The notes under the pieces are model-generated. The model ran no database searches and was not told the DNA's origin. It saw only the letters and a program-made list of their open reading frames with translations. Of a DNA stretch of 64,000 nt, positions 11,016 to 21,839 are shown one piece after another. The DNA is taken from contig NC_085120.1 of NCBI RefSeq assembly GCF_030269925.1, positions 12,675,501 to 12,739,500 on the forward strand. The letters run 5' to 3'. The stretch's first letter is position 1, and each line of letters begins with the position of its first letter. The translations under genes were made by a program, and so were the position numbers. Source of the DNA: Bombyx mori. Lineage: Eukaryota > Arthropoda > Insecta > Lepidoptera > Bombycidae.

Positions 11016-11290
11016 GGAACAAAATTCTTTACCCTAACCAGGAAAAAACGTCCGTAACGTAAGATTTTTATTATATATGTATAGTCTTAGTATGATAGCT
11101 ATACAGTGTCTAATGTATTGATAGCTTTGTAAAGTAGTTTTTATTTTATTTTTATCAATAAAAAAATTATAATAAAAAAGATATACCTGAATAATTATTT
11201 TCTTTATACCTTGAATAGAACTTAAAATTAATATTTTTATAATAAGGAACTTCGTTCCTATCCGGTGTCCCACGATACCACACATCTTTT
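11016..11290 (-). mobile_element. palindrome-ended DNA element, copy B
   Basis: The left end ttggaacaaaattc leads to ccaggaaaaaacgtccgtaa, and the right end is aaggaacttcgttcctatcc followed by cccacgataccacacatc. It matches copy C in reverse at both ends (gaaaaaacgtccgtaacgta and the right-end block) but is shorter inside. Confidence 0.6.
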
Positions 11291-11439
11291 TTAATTCTGA
11301 TGCCTCTGTATCTAAGAATATTCTTACTGAAGCCCGTAGACACCTTGAGGTATGAGGTGGAATCTCAGTTGCAATGGACCAGCGGCTATCCCGCCAATCA
11401 GACCGGTGTGCTTAGTAAGAGTTTTTTTAATATAACGTA

Positions 11440-11600
11440 TATTTTTTTTCCCCTGCCTAACCGTTGGTAGCCTAAGGGGCAAGCAAGAGCAGTGTTTCGC
11501 TGAATCTACTACGGGATCGGAATCGCGACCCACTAAGAAGATCCGGCGAAAAACTAGGTGGGTTGTGTCTATGGGCTAACGCGTACAAGCTCAAAGGACA
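11440..11600 (-). mobile_element. jockey-type LINE 3' fragment (degenerate)
   Basis: Contains gcaagagcagtgtttcgctg and gacccactaagaagatccgg. The hairpin arms carry several mismatches, so this is an older copy of the LINE tail. Confidence 0.65.
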
Positions 11601-12124
11601 TGGGCCATTTTCGGACCAGCTACTCGTGCTCTCAAGGACATTAATGAAATATCTATAGAATAAAACATTTCATTTTTACATACTTCTTATAAAATTTAAA
11701 TTTAATGGTGGGATAATTAAAATCATAAATAAAAAGAAATTAGCATGACTAAGCTACATTGATAATATTGAAGAAGTTGCCATAGGTAAAATATGGTATG
11801 GAGTTGGAACAGCGCCCCTAGCGGCAAACGAAGGGATACGGGAAGAAAGATGGCTCCGTGGCTCAAATTGGCGGTAATATAACATTATCAATATTTTAAA
11901 ATCCATGATTAACGAAATACTCTTCAATCAGTGCCAGGAAATAGTATAAGCAAATATATTGTCCAGATGCACAGACAATCGTTACATTTAATGTAATTAT
12001 TATTGATTCCAGTAGTCCTCGTCCCTGAAGCACCCTTCGTGAGCAAGAATACTGCTATAAAAGGAATTAACTTTCCGCGTAATGCAATTATTAATAGTGT
12101 ATAATTAGCACCTTGATGTAATCT
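11601..12124. other. anonymous DNA
   Basis: Nothing recognised. Confidence 0.4.
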
Positions 12125-12149
12125 AGGATCTACATAGATAATGTTGTTC

Positions 12150-12252
12150 TTATCATTGCGCGACTATCGATCAAGTGTACTTACTGGATTAATTTCAATA
12201 ATTTTGTTAGTTTGATGTGTGTGTTTTTTAATTTATTGCAGCATCCTAAAGC
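12150..12252 (+). repeat. dispersed repeat, copy 2 (uninterrupted)
   Basis: Matches 7315-7400 and continues directly through tgatgtgtgtgttttttaat into ttattgcag, which in copy 1 lies on the far side of the palindrome-ended element. It therefore looks like the unoccupied form of that site. Confidence 0.55.
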
Positions 12253-12379
12253 AAACGTAAGATCTTCCACAGAGCCAAATGTTAGAAAACGTAGCATGTA
12301 CTTATTGTTAGAAGATTCCAGGCACCTATTGGATTTGAGATATATTTACATAATATTTTTTGGTAGACTTCAATACTAC

Positions 12380-12806
12380 TTTTTTATTGCCTTAGTAGGC
12401 AGACGAGCGTACGGCCCAACTGGTGGTGAGTGGTTTCCGTCGCCCATGGACTTCAGCAATGCCAGGGACAGAGCCAAGCCGCTGCCTACCGTTAAGTAGT
12501 CTCTACAAGCCTCGTTTGAAGAAGGAAATGTTATAGCGCTCGGGAAACACCGTGGAGGGGAGCTAATGAGCTTTGGAATGCCAAAACAGGATGGTACATG
12601 GCAAAAAAGATCTCTGGAAACGCACTGTGGATGAACGCAGTGGCTCCAGGTAGTATGGATGAACTATATTCCGGTGGTGGGCGGTGCGATGGTAAAAACG
12701 AGATGATGGGATCTTCTCAAACAATTCATCAGAGCACTAGCCGTGGAAAATACGGTATAAAATACAGAGGGAACTGAAATCCCTCCGCAGACCCAGAGGT
12801 TTGTAG
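12380..12806 (-). mobile_element. BMC1-like LINE 3' end
   Basis: Poly(T), then attgccttagtaggcagacg and the conserved gcccatggacttcagcaatg, match the 3' end of the large element at 21.84 kb. On the minus strand it still covers the last ~120 codons of the reverse transcriptase protein, with frameshifts (for example an insertion around 12578-12590). Confidence 0.85.
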
Positions 12807-13293
12807 TTGATCACTATGTAAAATTTATGTATTTCGCTTTCACAGTCAAACAGGGAATGTAGTTTCTTTACATGTGAACTAAAATTTTCGGTATTCGATC
12901 CTGGGTGAAGAATATTATGATTATAATAAGCTTTTATTAGCTATTTACATATCTATGTATGTTTGTACATAGCAGAATCTTAAAAAATAATTTTTAACGA
13001 TTTCAAGAGGCCGGATTAATTTGAAAATTTGAACACGCATCGAGAACCGATGACTATTTAATAATCATACAACTTCGCTCTAATAACCTGACCAGTATCA
13101 ATATAATAAAAAAAAACATGAAATTAAATTAATTCGGTTTTGCTATTTATACGTTTTAACAAAATATATTATTTCTTAATGAATAGGCGATCAACCATGT
13201 AATATGCATATTTGTTCGCAAAGTGATCTTGTAAATGCCTATCGTCACTGATGAAAACCAGTAAGGAGAATAAAGTAATCAGATTAATATTTA
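12807..13293. other. anonymous DNA
   Basis: Nothing recognised. Confidence 0.4.
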
Positions 13294-13713
13294 TCTATAC
13301 TAATATTATAAAGAGGAAAGATTTGTTTGTTTTTTTGTTTGTATTGAATAGGCTCCGAAACTACTGAACCGATTTGAAAAATTCTTTCACTGTTTGGAAG
13401 CTATACTATTCCCGAGTGACATATAATATTTTTTGAAAAAAATTAGGGATCCTTACTAAAACTCCAATAATGTAACCCAAGGTATATAAAATTACCTAAA
13501 ATATTCTTTACATCGCCTGCGAAAACTATTGATGATAGAATAAAATAATGTACTACGACTTTGTAGAACACATTATTATTTACAAAAAGTGTCGCGACAG
13601 CATATGTCTAACTATCATAGTTATGCCGCAATAATTGTCCTTTTATATAAAAAAATAAAACAACGCCAATTTTTGTTGAAATTTTTGTAAAAGACCCGAG
13701 CGGAGCCGCTTGT
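13294..13713 (+). mobile_element. non-autonomous Helitron
   Basis: Starts TCTATACTAATATTATAAAG like the 1.0-kb copy and ends after a palindromic cgagcggagccgct with CTTGT, a degenerate CTAGT. The longer interior (gaataaaataatgtactacg, gtcgcgacagcatatg) is shared with the reverse copy at 58.8 kb, so the 1.0-kb copy is an internally deleted form. Confidence 0.75.
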
Positions 13714-14108
13714 TAATTTATAAGTTTACTTTGTCCTTATCTACATAAGTACACTACACATTAATGACATTATTCTAGCTCATCTCTTTAAAAAAAAACA
13801 AAAAAAAACGCACGCTACCGATTTTAGTACTTCGATTTTAGTACTTTTAGGTCGACTTTTTAATAATAGAAAGGGCGATAAATAAGGAAGGTTCCGGTAT
13901 ATGATTCGCAAATATTTTCGATACCATAGCCGAATTGTGACAGTTTATTTAGAAAATAAAATGTTTTTTTATGCACATGACTAACGCTTGGTAGTAAATC
14001 AGAAGTTTTATCAATGGATTTTTTGGAAATTCTTCTATAGTTTGTATTTTCAAAATTTCAATTAAAAATTAAAAAAAGAATATTAATGAATGCGCAAAAT
14101 CAAAATAA

Positions 14109-14160
14109 ATCTTGAGGTGTCAGTGGTTATGGTCGTATTTCGATCACTGGTCGACCACTA
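14109..14160 (+). repeat. dispersed repeat fragment
   Basis: The phrase ttgaggtgtcagtggttatg followed by cgatcactggtcga recurs at 34427-34475 with a few changes. The family is not recognised. Confidence 0.5.
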
Positions 14161-14266
14161 GCAGAAATAGATATAGATGATGAAATCCACCGGCCCTTAC
14201 CCTCTGGAAACTGACAATAAACGGGAATCATCTGTCCGACCTTAAGTCGACACTTAAAAATGTAAT

Positions 14267-14445
14267 GTAATGCGTTTCGGTTTGAAGGGTGGGGCAGCCG
14301 TTGTAACTATTGAGACCTTAGAACTTATATCTCAAGGTGGATGGCGCATTTACGTCGTAGATGTCTATGGGCTCCAGTAACCACTTAACACCAGGTGGGC
14401 TGTGAGCTCATCCATCCACCTAAGCAATAAAAAAAGAAGGTAGAA
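14267..14445 (+). mobile_element. Bm1 SINE, 5'-truncated
   Basis: Begins at taatgcgtttcggtttg and runs to cacctaagcaataaaaaaag. Confidence 0.9.
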
Positions 14446-15018
14446 TTTTGCGAAATTTGCGGCAAAAATCGAGAGAACGGTAGCAATGTTACTGGGTATC
14501 ATAATAAAGAAAAACATATCTAACTAATAAGAATATTATAAAAATATGATAATAAATTATTAAGTTGCCAATTATTAGTTTAAATGGCGAATTTTTAGTT
14601 GTCATTTTATAATAACTATAAACAACAATAATCGGATAAATATAGAAACTATTTAATGCGATATAACGCTGTAAAAATCTAAAGTTAATGAACGTTTTCG
14701 ATTCTAAATTACAGCGATTTGTTTGTAAATTGAGGCGGTTAACGAGTCGAGATACTATTCCTCGCGTGTTTGTGACTTTATTACGGATTTATGTTTGTAT
14801 TTTTCGAAGTATCTTTTTAATCCTAATAATGACTGCAAATTGATTTAAAACACCAGCTTTATGCCCCGGTTCTATCCGCGATAAAGCAGAAATTAATGCT
14901 TCGCAAATACTAATAATGTAAGCTCAATTCATATTGGATTTACGATATTGATCGTATTCGTATTTACAAAGTGTTATTTAAATTTGTGATATATCTAAGC
15001 ATTATGGAAAAACAGATC
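14446..15018. other. anonymous AT-rich DNA
   Basis: Nothing recognised. Confidence 0.4.
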
Positions 15019-15192
15019 TTTTTTTTTATTGCTTAGATTTGTTGACGAGCTCACAGCCCACTTGGTGTTAAGTGGTTACTGTAAATGCGCCACCCACCTT
15101 GAAAATAAGTTCTAAGGTCTCAGGTATAGTTACAACGGCTACGCCACCCTTCAAACCGAAACGCATTACTGCTTCACGGCAGAAATAGATAG
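15019..15192 (-). mobile_element. Bm1 SINE with internal deletion
   Basis: Poly(T) then attgcttagatttg to cggcagaaatagat. The usual ggagcccatagacatctac segment is deleted after gtggttact. Confidence 0.85.
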
Positions 15193-15389
15193 ATCAATTA
15201 GAATCGGTCCATGATAGACGAATGAAACTAATAAAAATGGATAAAAATAAACACTAGTGATTGCCTGATTGGGATTAGGTACACTTAACAAACATACAAT
15301 ATTATTTACTGTTTAAAAAGAATCAATACAATATGAAGTAGATTATTGAAACAAGATTAATCGAGTACGTTTTTCTTTGCCCATGTGCC

Positions 15390-15505
15390 TAGATGCCTTG
15401 TGCCTTGTGCATACTGCCCACCTGATGGTGAGCGGTTAACGTCGCCCAAGGATGTCAGCAATGCCAATAGCAGAGAGGCAAGCCGTTGCCTATCGTTTCT
15501 TACGT
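15390..15505 (-). mobile_element. BMC1-like LINE 3' fragment (degenerate)
   Basis: The series cccacctgatggtgagcgg, cgtcgcccaaggatgtcag and aagccgttgcctatcg is the BMC1-like 3' end with many substitutions. Confidence 0.7.
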
Positions 15506-15610
15506 ACGTACCGCAACGCCTATTGCTATTGCGAAGTATTCTATATAATAATGCATTCCTATCCGATTTCGGTGGCGCGATCTGTTTTTGCTGACCGATA
15601 GGGTGCGACT

Positions 15611-15646
15611 GTTTTTTTTTTTTTATTGCTTAGATTGGTGGATTGT
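15611..15646 (-). mobile_element. Bm1 SINE 3' tip
   Basis: Poly(T) followed by attgcttagattggtgga; only the last ~20 bp of the SINE remain. Confidence 0.6.
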
Positions 15647-15711
15647 CATTGTCAATTATATTTTGATATGAAACAAAGTATACTCTCTCCCTCTCTTTCT
15701 TTATTTATTTA

Positions 15712-15927
15712 TCTATACTAATATATAAATCTACAGTGGTTTTTACGGATGTTCCGTTATAACTACTGAACCATGCATCCGATTGACTTGAAACTTGGTA
15801 TCCATGTAGAAAATATATGTACTTAATGGATAGACTAATATTTATATGAGTGGACTCCCTAATAATAATGACAATAAATAATAATGTTAATTTTAAATGC
15901 CCAACGAAGCGGGCGAGTACGGCTATT
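15712..15927 (+). mobile_element. non-autonomous Helitron
   Basis: TCTATACTAATATATAAATC start, interior aaccatgcatccgattgac, and 3' hairpin region cccaacgaagcgggcg. The terminal CTAGT has decayed to CTAT. It is a reverse copy of the 10.5-kb element. Confidence 0.7.
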
Positions 15928-16243
15928 TTAAGTTATAAAGAGTTATAAAGATAGCAAATGTCATTAATGTTACACAAGAATAGGATTGATGTCGTTTAAT
16001 TAACATCTATTATTTTTTGATTGTATTCGTATTGGTCCGGTTGACTATTGTGAGCTCCCGTCTCAGGGTTGGCGGTAAATATCATGGGAGCTGGTCTGCT
16101 CATCTTTAGGTCTTTTAATAAATGTATCTTTTTTATTTGATTGGATTTGTTAATTTTAAGTATGTTTCAATGATACTATGTACACATATGAACTTGTTGT
16201 TGTCTGAAATAAAATAAATCATTCATTCATTTAGCAACAAAAA
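15928..16243. other. anonymous DNA
   Basis: Nothing recognised. Confidence 0.4.
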
Positions 16244-16620
16244 AAGAGATGTGTGTTGTCGTGGGACACCGGATAGGAACGAAGTTCCTTATTATAAAAA
16301 TATTAATTTTAAGTTCTATTCGAGATATAAAGAAAATAAAAAAATTAAACTGAAGGTTTCGCAACAACCCACGGTCATTCGGTAACGTGCGAACTTATTG
16401 TGGTACGCTTCATTCACGGTTGTTGCATAAGAGTTAATGTATTGCGCAAACGAACGCTCTGAGATCGTGGTCAATGAATGATAAAAAATATGTTATTTTT
16501 TGTACGTTATCACAAAGTTAAGTCGTACACTGTGTGCATTACTAATAAAAATCTTACGTTACGGACGTTTTTTCCCGGTTAGAGTACCGCATCGTCCCAT
16601 AAGGAACTTCGTTCCAAAAA
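16244..16620 (+). mobile_element. palindrome-ended DNA element, copy C
   Basis: Starts gatgtgtgttgtcgtgggac then cggataggaacgaagttcct, and ends cataaggaacttcgttcca. Both ends carry GGAACGAAGTTCC. The ~300-bp interior encodes nothing. Confidence 0.6.
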
Positions 16621-16863
16621 ACTAAGCCAGTTCAATGATACATAAGTACAGTACAGAAATCTAATCACATGATATCTACAATAGAACGCGTGTAAGTGAA
16701 ACAGATAATGCTCTGTGTAATTTTACGTTATTTTACTGTGGATGCAGCGCACAGCGGGGGGCAGGCGCCACGCCGCGGACTCCCTCGCGGACATCGGAAG
16801 TGAAGGGACAGTACTGCAAGTCGTTTTAATGTAATATGTATTTCCGATAAGCCGCTAAATAAT

Positions 16864-16865
<2 letters not shown>

Positions 16866-16895
<30 letters not shown>
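16866..16895. repeat. (AG)n microsatellite next to a likely retroposon end
   Basis: About 14-15 AG units followed by aatagactttattgcacac. Read on the minus strand this is gtgtgcaataaagtctatt leading into (CT)n, i.e. an AATAAA signal followed by a microsatellite tail. Some LINE 3' ends look like this; the upstream sequence gave no recognisable protein. Confidence 0.55.
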
Positions 16896-16897
<2 letters not shown>

Positions 16898-17850
16898 GAC
16901 TTTATTGCACACAAAAACACAATTTACATTCAAAAAACAGTCAAAAAGCAAATACATTTGTACAATGTTTAATTAACAGAATTTCTGGAAAATATAAAAA
17001 TATAGCAGGTATGTTGCAGTTAAACAAATAAATCTTTATTAACCGTCAATTGGTAGATTACGTTCAACCATCTTAATCATAGGTATTATGTGAGTCTATT
17101 GACCTGTTGGATGTGTCTCATGTGAGCAGTTTTGATTTGATTTTTAATATGAAAAATCTTCAATATGTACAGCTGAACCACATAAATTTATATACATAGC
17201 ATTGTTATTTAGTATTTTATTGACTTGGATAATATAAGATGTAACTGTATTAATGCAATTAATATAAGTGGTCACATTAAAATTTTATGCTTAAAAGTTG
17301 GCATACCGTTCTCACTATCCCCTCACCGCTTGTACTACACAAATATTTTATAACCAAACTATCGTGTGCAATAAATCTATAATGTTTATTTAGGCATCGT
17401 GTTCTTAGGGATTTTAATTACGGACTTATTTCGATTCACTTCGCTTTTATGAAGACGAAACTTTAAAGATTTATGTTCACTTTTAATTGTTTTAAAGTTT
17501 AATTTGAGTGCTTTTGTGTTAATAATGTTCTTTTATATGTTTCGTTGTAACTTCGTTCACAGACCACCTAAGTCGAGTCTACAATAGGTGCGTTGACAAT
17601 ATATAGAAGGTGAGTGTTGTGTTCTCGTAAACGCGGATGCCGCGATTCTACGCAATACTACCTCTAAGCATACTTATAAAATCCGCAGAGTAGGAAAGCT
17701 GTTGTAATCTCATAGCTGAGTTAGCTTAGAGACTGTCGTCACTAATTTCGATTATCGAATTTCGGTTCACGAAATCTGATATTGGCCCCCCAGTCTTCCT
17801 CATACTTTTTGTCAAAGAGCTACAGCATTGGCCCTGGTAGTAGCTTAAGC
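16896..17850. other. anonymous DNA
   Basis: No gene recognised. The part next to the microsatellite may belong to a decayed retroposon on the minus strand. Confidence 0.35.
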
Positions 17851-17900
17851 CTCTATTTGTATATTACAGTATTAGGATACTAGCAGAGTACTACTAATTT

Positions 17901-18104
17901 GGTGTTGATAAATGTGCGTTCATTGATGTACAGAGAGGTAAAGTTGTAAGCTCAGAATGCTTACTACTTAATCATAGTGTGGTCCTCAAGTCTCTTTGTG
18001 AATCAGAAACTTACAAGTACCTTGGTATGTTTGAAGTGCTGAATATTGTTGACGTAGATATGAAACAATCGTTTAGAGATCAGTTTTTTGGTCGTCATGT
18101 TTAA
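17901..18104 (+). pseudogene. non-LTR reverse transcriptase fragment
   Basis: The frame from 17904 reads VDKCAFIDVQRGKV, then LKSLCESETYKYLGM and DMKQSFRDQFFGR before a stop at 18102. FG(V/L)DKC.....GK, (S/N)E(T/V)YKYLG and the basic R.QFF.R block are typical of the region just after the catalytic palm of several non-LTR reverse transcriptases. The YADD part upstream is not readable, and the preceding codon (17895) is a stop. It is a short dead fragment, cut off by the Bm1 insertion at 18111. The clade cannot be assigned by eye. Confidence 0.6.
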
Positions 18105-18110
18105 GATAGG

Positions 18111-18340
18111 TTTTACTGGTAGTAGGACCTCTTGTGAGTCCTCACGGGTAGGTAACACCACCCTGCCTTTTGCTGCCGTGAAGCAGTAATACATTTCGGT
18201 TTGAAGGGTAGGGTGAAGCTGTGATACCTTAAAACTCATATCTCAATGTGGGTTGCGGTATTTACATAGTTAGTAACCACTTAACATCAGGTGTGCTGTG
18301 AGCTCATCCACCCATCTATGCAATAAAAAAATAAAAAAAG
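18111..18340 (+). mobile_element. Bm1 SINE
   Basis: ttttactggtagtaggacct through gtgctgtgagctcatcc to caataaaaaaataaaa. Small deletions occur in the middle. The 78-codon minus frame over 18003-18239 is a shadow. Confidence 0.9.
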
Positions 18341-19246
18341 CATGCTAAAATTAATTTACAAATAAATTTCCAATTAAATTTACGAATTACCTGACATTGT
18401 CAGTCAGTCTATAAACGACAGATGGGGTAATAAATAACCCTTCATTTAACTTCATCATGAAAGTGTTTGAGTGAGTCAAGTACATATCCGTCAAGTATTA
18501 TGAGGTGCATAATCACAGAGTAGTCAGCCGATATCAACCCTCGAATGTTCAAGTGTCAAGTGCCCTTAATATCGGGGTATAAACTAGCACTCCACATGTT
18601 GCGCAGTTATTGTAGAGATGTTGAGAGTCTTCTGTGACTTATTCTCAAATGATACCATAATTAGTTGTTGTTAAACTGTCTTGTCGTAATCACAAAAACT
18701 GTCCAAATATTCAAAACGTAAAATTAAAATAATAAACGCGAGATTTAACCATAAAAGTTATTTATGCACAAAATGAATTCATTGGTTATTCCATATAGGT
18801 TTTTCTACCTATAAATAGTTAATAGATTGGCGACAAATCACACATTGGGTTCCAAACTAGGTTTCCCTGTACTATGGGAAGCAGAGACTGATGTTCTGAG
18901 TTTAAATGAATGGAACAGATGAATCTTCGATAGAAATCTGCAAGAGTGCTCACACGGGCCACTGTAAAACAACCCATCATGAAATTAGAACATGTTATCA
19001 ATGACAATGACCCCTCACGGATGGCTCGCGTCGAGTGCTCTTGACATAGGGGCCTAAACCACCCCTGTGTTACATTATCACTGACAGATGCGTGCTAAGC
19101 CGGGCTATACACCTGCTGTGTTAGGCGAGTCAAGTATGTTTGAAGTGGTCCTTTCTTATTGGCTATAACCGCCGTCGACTTGGGTCGTGTGCCGCCCGCC
19201 TAAGAGTGAGTGCTTATCGGTACGAGTACATTCGTCATTAGAACAC
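18341..19246. other. anonymous DNA
   Basis: No gene or repeat recognised. Confidence 0.4.
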
Positions 19247-19257
19247 GAACGCCTCAC

Positions 19258-19445
19258 TTTTTTTCTCCCTACCTCTTCTAGTAACCTCGAGAGGTTATTC
19301 TAGATTCGCCGAACTTGTAGGTGAGCTCACGGAGCTCAAACCAGAGTGTAGCTAACACTGACCCTAGCAAGAGCAGTGCTTCGCAAAATCTACCACCGGA
19401 TCGGAAACGCGACCCACTGAGAAGATCCGGCGAGAAACTCAGTGG
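19258..19445 (-). mobile_element. jockey-type LINE 3' end with TSD
   Basis: 188-bp minus-strand tail: poly(T) 3' end at 19258, then gagcagtgcttcgc and the hairpin at the 5' end. The 11-bp repeat gaacgcctcac flanks it exactly (19247-19257 and 19446-19456). It is a bona fide retroposition product whose 5' truncation lies at the outer base of the hairpin. Confidence 0.9.
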
Positions 19446-19482
19446 GAACGCCTCACGTCATAACCGCAACCACTTTAACTTT

Positions 19483-19590
19483 TTTTATTTTTATTGCTAG
19501 ATGGGTGAACGCGCTCACAGCCCACCTTGTGTTAAGTGGTTACTGGAGCCCATAGACATCTACAACGTGAATGTGCCACCCACCTTGAAC
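19483..19590 (-). mobile_element. Bm1 SINE 3' half
   Basis: attgctagatgggtgaacg to ccacccaccttga. It stops abruptly where other copies continue with gatataagttc. Confidence 0.85.
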
Positions 19591-21838
19591 GACGTACAAC
19601 TGACACGGCGCTGGTCACGCGTGACCCAGTATTTTTCTCCAATACCGATGAAACTTAATGTCTCAAGACAAGTCCCATACGAAATCTCGTAACTAATTTC
19701 GATCACCGATCGAGTCAACCGGATATTATATTTCATAGATACACATCTGCTTCGAACCACCAAAGGTTTCATAAAATTTGATGACAATATTATTCTGGAT
19801 AACAGTACCTACTGGATGACAGCTATAAAGCTAGTTTTACACGGTGCATTTTTATACATTTTTCTTTAATTATCTGAAATTCATAACAATTTTGTTTTTG
19901 GCTTTGTTGATAGACGAATATACGGCCCGCCTGTTGGTGAGTGTTTACTGGCGCTCATAGACATTAGCAATGTCTATCGCCTTTTTTTTTGGGCCGGGGG
20001 CCGACTCTCCTAAGAAGTCTCCGTGCCTAGGGGGCGCGCAGGGTATGTAGGACTTGACGATCTGCAGATCCCGTCTTATTTTGAATCTTAGACTTATCAT
20101 TTCATTACCAAACAGAAATATCCATTTTTGTATTTATAACTCTAACATTGTGGAGTACACGTGGAGTCTTGTTTTTAGCTTTGAAAAGTTTCGAACCGCT
20201 GACAATCATTAATTACTGGAGGCAAAGAATTAAGAAAAGAAGCTTTGAATTAAAATTAAAATATGTACATACATTCACACACAAATGTTTTCCCAAAATA
20301 CGTGATGATTTAAATTTGATAAAATATTATTATGACAAAAATATATTACGCGGGTAATGCTCTGATGTGTGAAGTTAAAAAATATTACAAATAATTTACG
20401 AAAATATTAAACAAATTTAATGTAAAAACTGTTTAAATACTTCATTCGCATTTATCACGTAGTTAAACGATGAAAGAATAAAATGATATTAAAAATTCAT
20501 ATGATTCTGTCAGACGAGCATAGGAAAGTATATACAAACAAGATATATCAATTGCTAAATGTCTTCACTGTTGTCAACTCAACTGCATGTAGATAAATTA
20601 TAATAAGTCATCTTTATTATATTACGACGCGGGAAAATGTGACTCAAAACGAAGAATTGCAATCTCCACGAGCAGAAAAAAAGAAAACTTAATGAAAATA
20701 AATGACTTCTTTCACGTGCGCCTCATAAAAAAATCATTTCATGGATGCACCGAAATAGTAACATAAAATTTAATATTTGTTTTTTTTCCCCGAGACACTG
20801 TTACAAGGTGAATTATGATTGTTTCGTATCGAATTTGAATATTTTAACGTCAGCTGTTGTTATTACTTGAATTTGTGATGTTTGAATATCGTAACGTTCG
20901 GTGATAATCGTCTTTGGAGTTTTTTGTTTCTTTCTTTTCTTTCGTAGGCGCGTTGTTGTCGATAGCGATCTGTTGTTATTGAAACACGTCTAGTTTAATC
21001 TTTTCCGCGTTTTTACAATTTTTATCCGCCGTTAAATATAATAACTATCTCGTTGGATCGGTTTTCTATTTTTAGGGCAATGTATTTATTGGATCCCAAA
21101 CGAAGATAGACATAAATATCTAAAAACGTATTTTTTTTTTGTCTAAGTCGCATTTGAAATATTGTCACTTAGTAAAAACAGTAGCGAATGTACCAGGCGC
21201 CCATAACGTTCATGGAGGATAATTTACTGCCACTCCTAATGGAAGCAACGCATTAAGCGAGCGTCTTATAAAGTGTTTACGTATAAATAGAACCAGAGGT
21301 ACCAGGTGTTGTTAACTTGGGGGTAATTGCTTAATAGAGAACGTCTCATTAACTGTCCCCGAGATATTTTTAAGTGGCAGTTAAATTGAATACGTTTTAA
21401 AAGAATGCTTCGAGTGGCACTCTCGAACGGTTTCATAATTTAATTACATGGTATAAATCACTTTTAGATACCATAAAAAAATTATCGGTTAACCAAAGTT
21501 GAGTTACCAGGGCATTATGATTTGGCAGAGCTGTCATTACTATGTTTCAAAACTACATGCACACAATACAATACAGCCCCCAGACAACAAATTAAAAAGC
21601 ATAAAACGCGATTTTAGCGTTCACCTCACTTAACCCTTTCGAAGTTTCAATAAAATTACTCGTTCGCCCTCCACGAGCAGGGGGGCTCTAAAACGCACTT
21701 AGTTGCAAAACGACCCTGAGCTTTTAAATTATGATAAATTGTCACCCGATGACAGGGTTCATTTGTAATATTCTGTTACGTAACCCGGCGCGGTGTTGTG
21801 CTATGAATTTGTAATATGTTCATGTTGGTCGAAAATTT
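19591..21838. other. mostly anonymous DNA with one BMC1-like scrap
   Basis: A degenerate BMC1-like 3' fragment lies at about 19907-19980 (minus; gatagacgaatatacggccc, gcctgttggtgagtg). Nothing else is recognised. A 75-codon minus frame at 19560-19787 and a 69-codon plus frame at 20148-20357 show no domain. Confidence 0.4.
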
Positions 21839-21839
21839 G

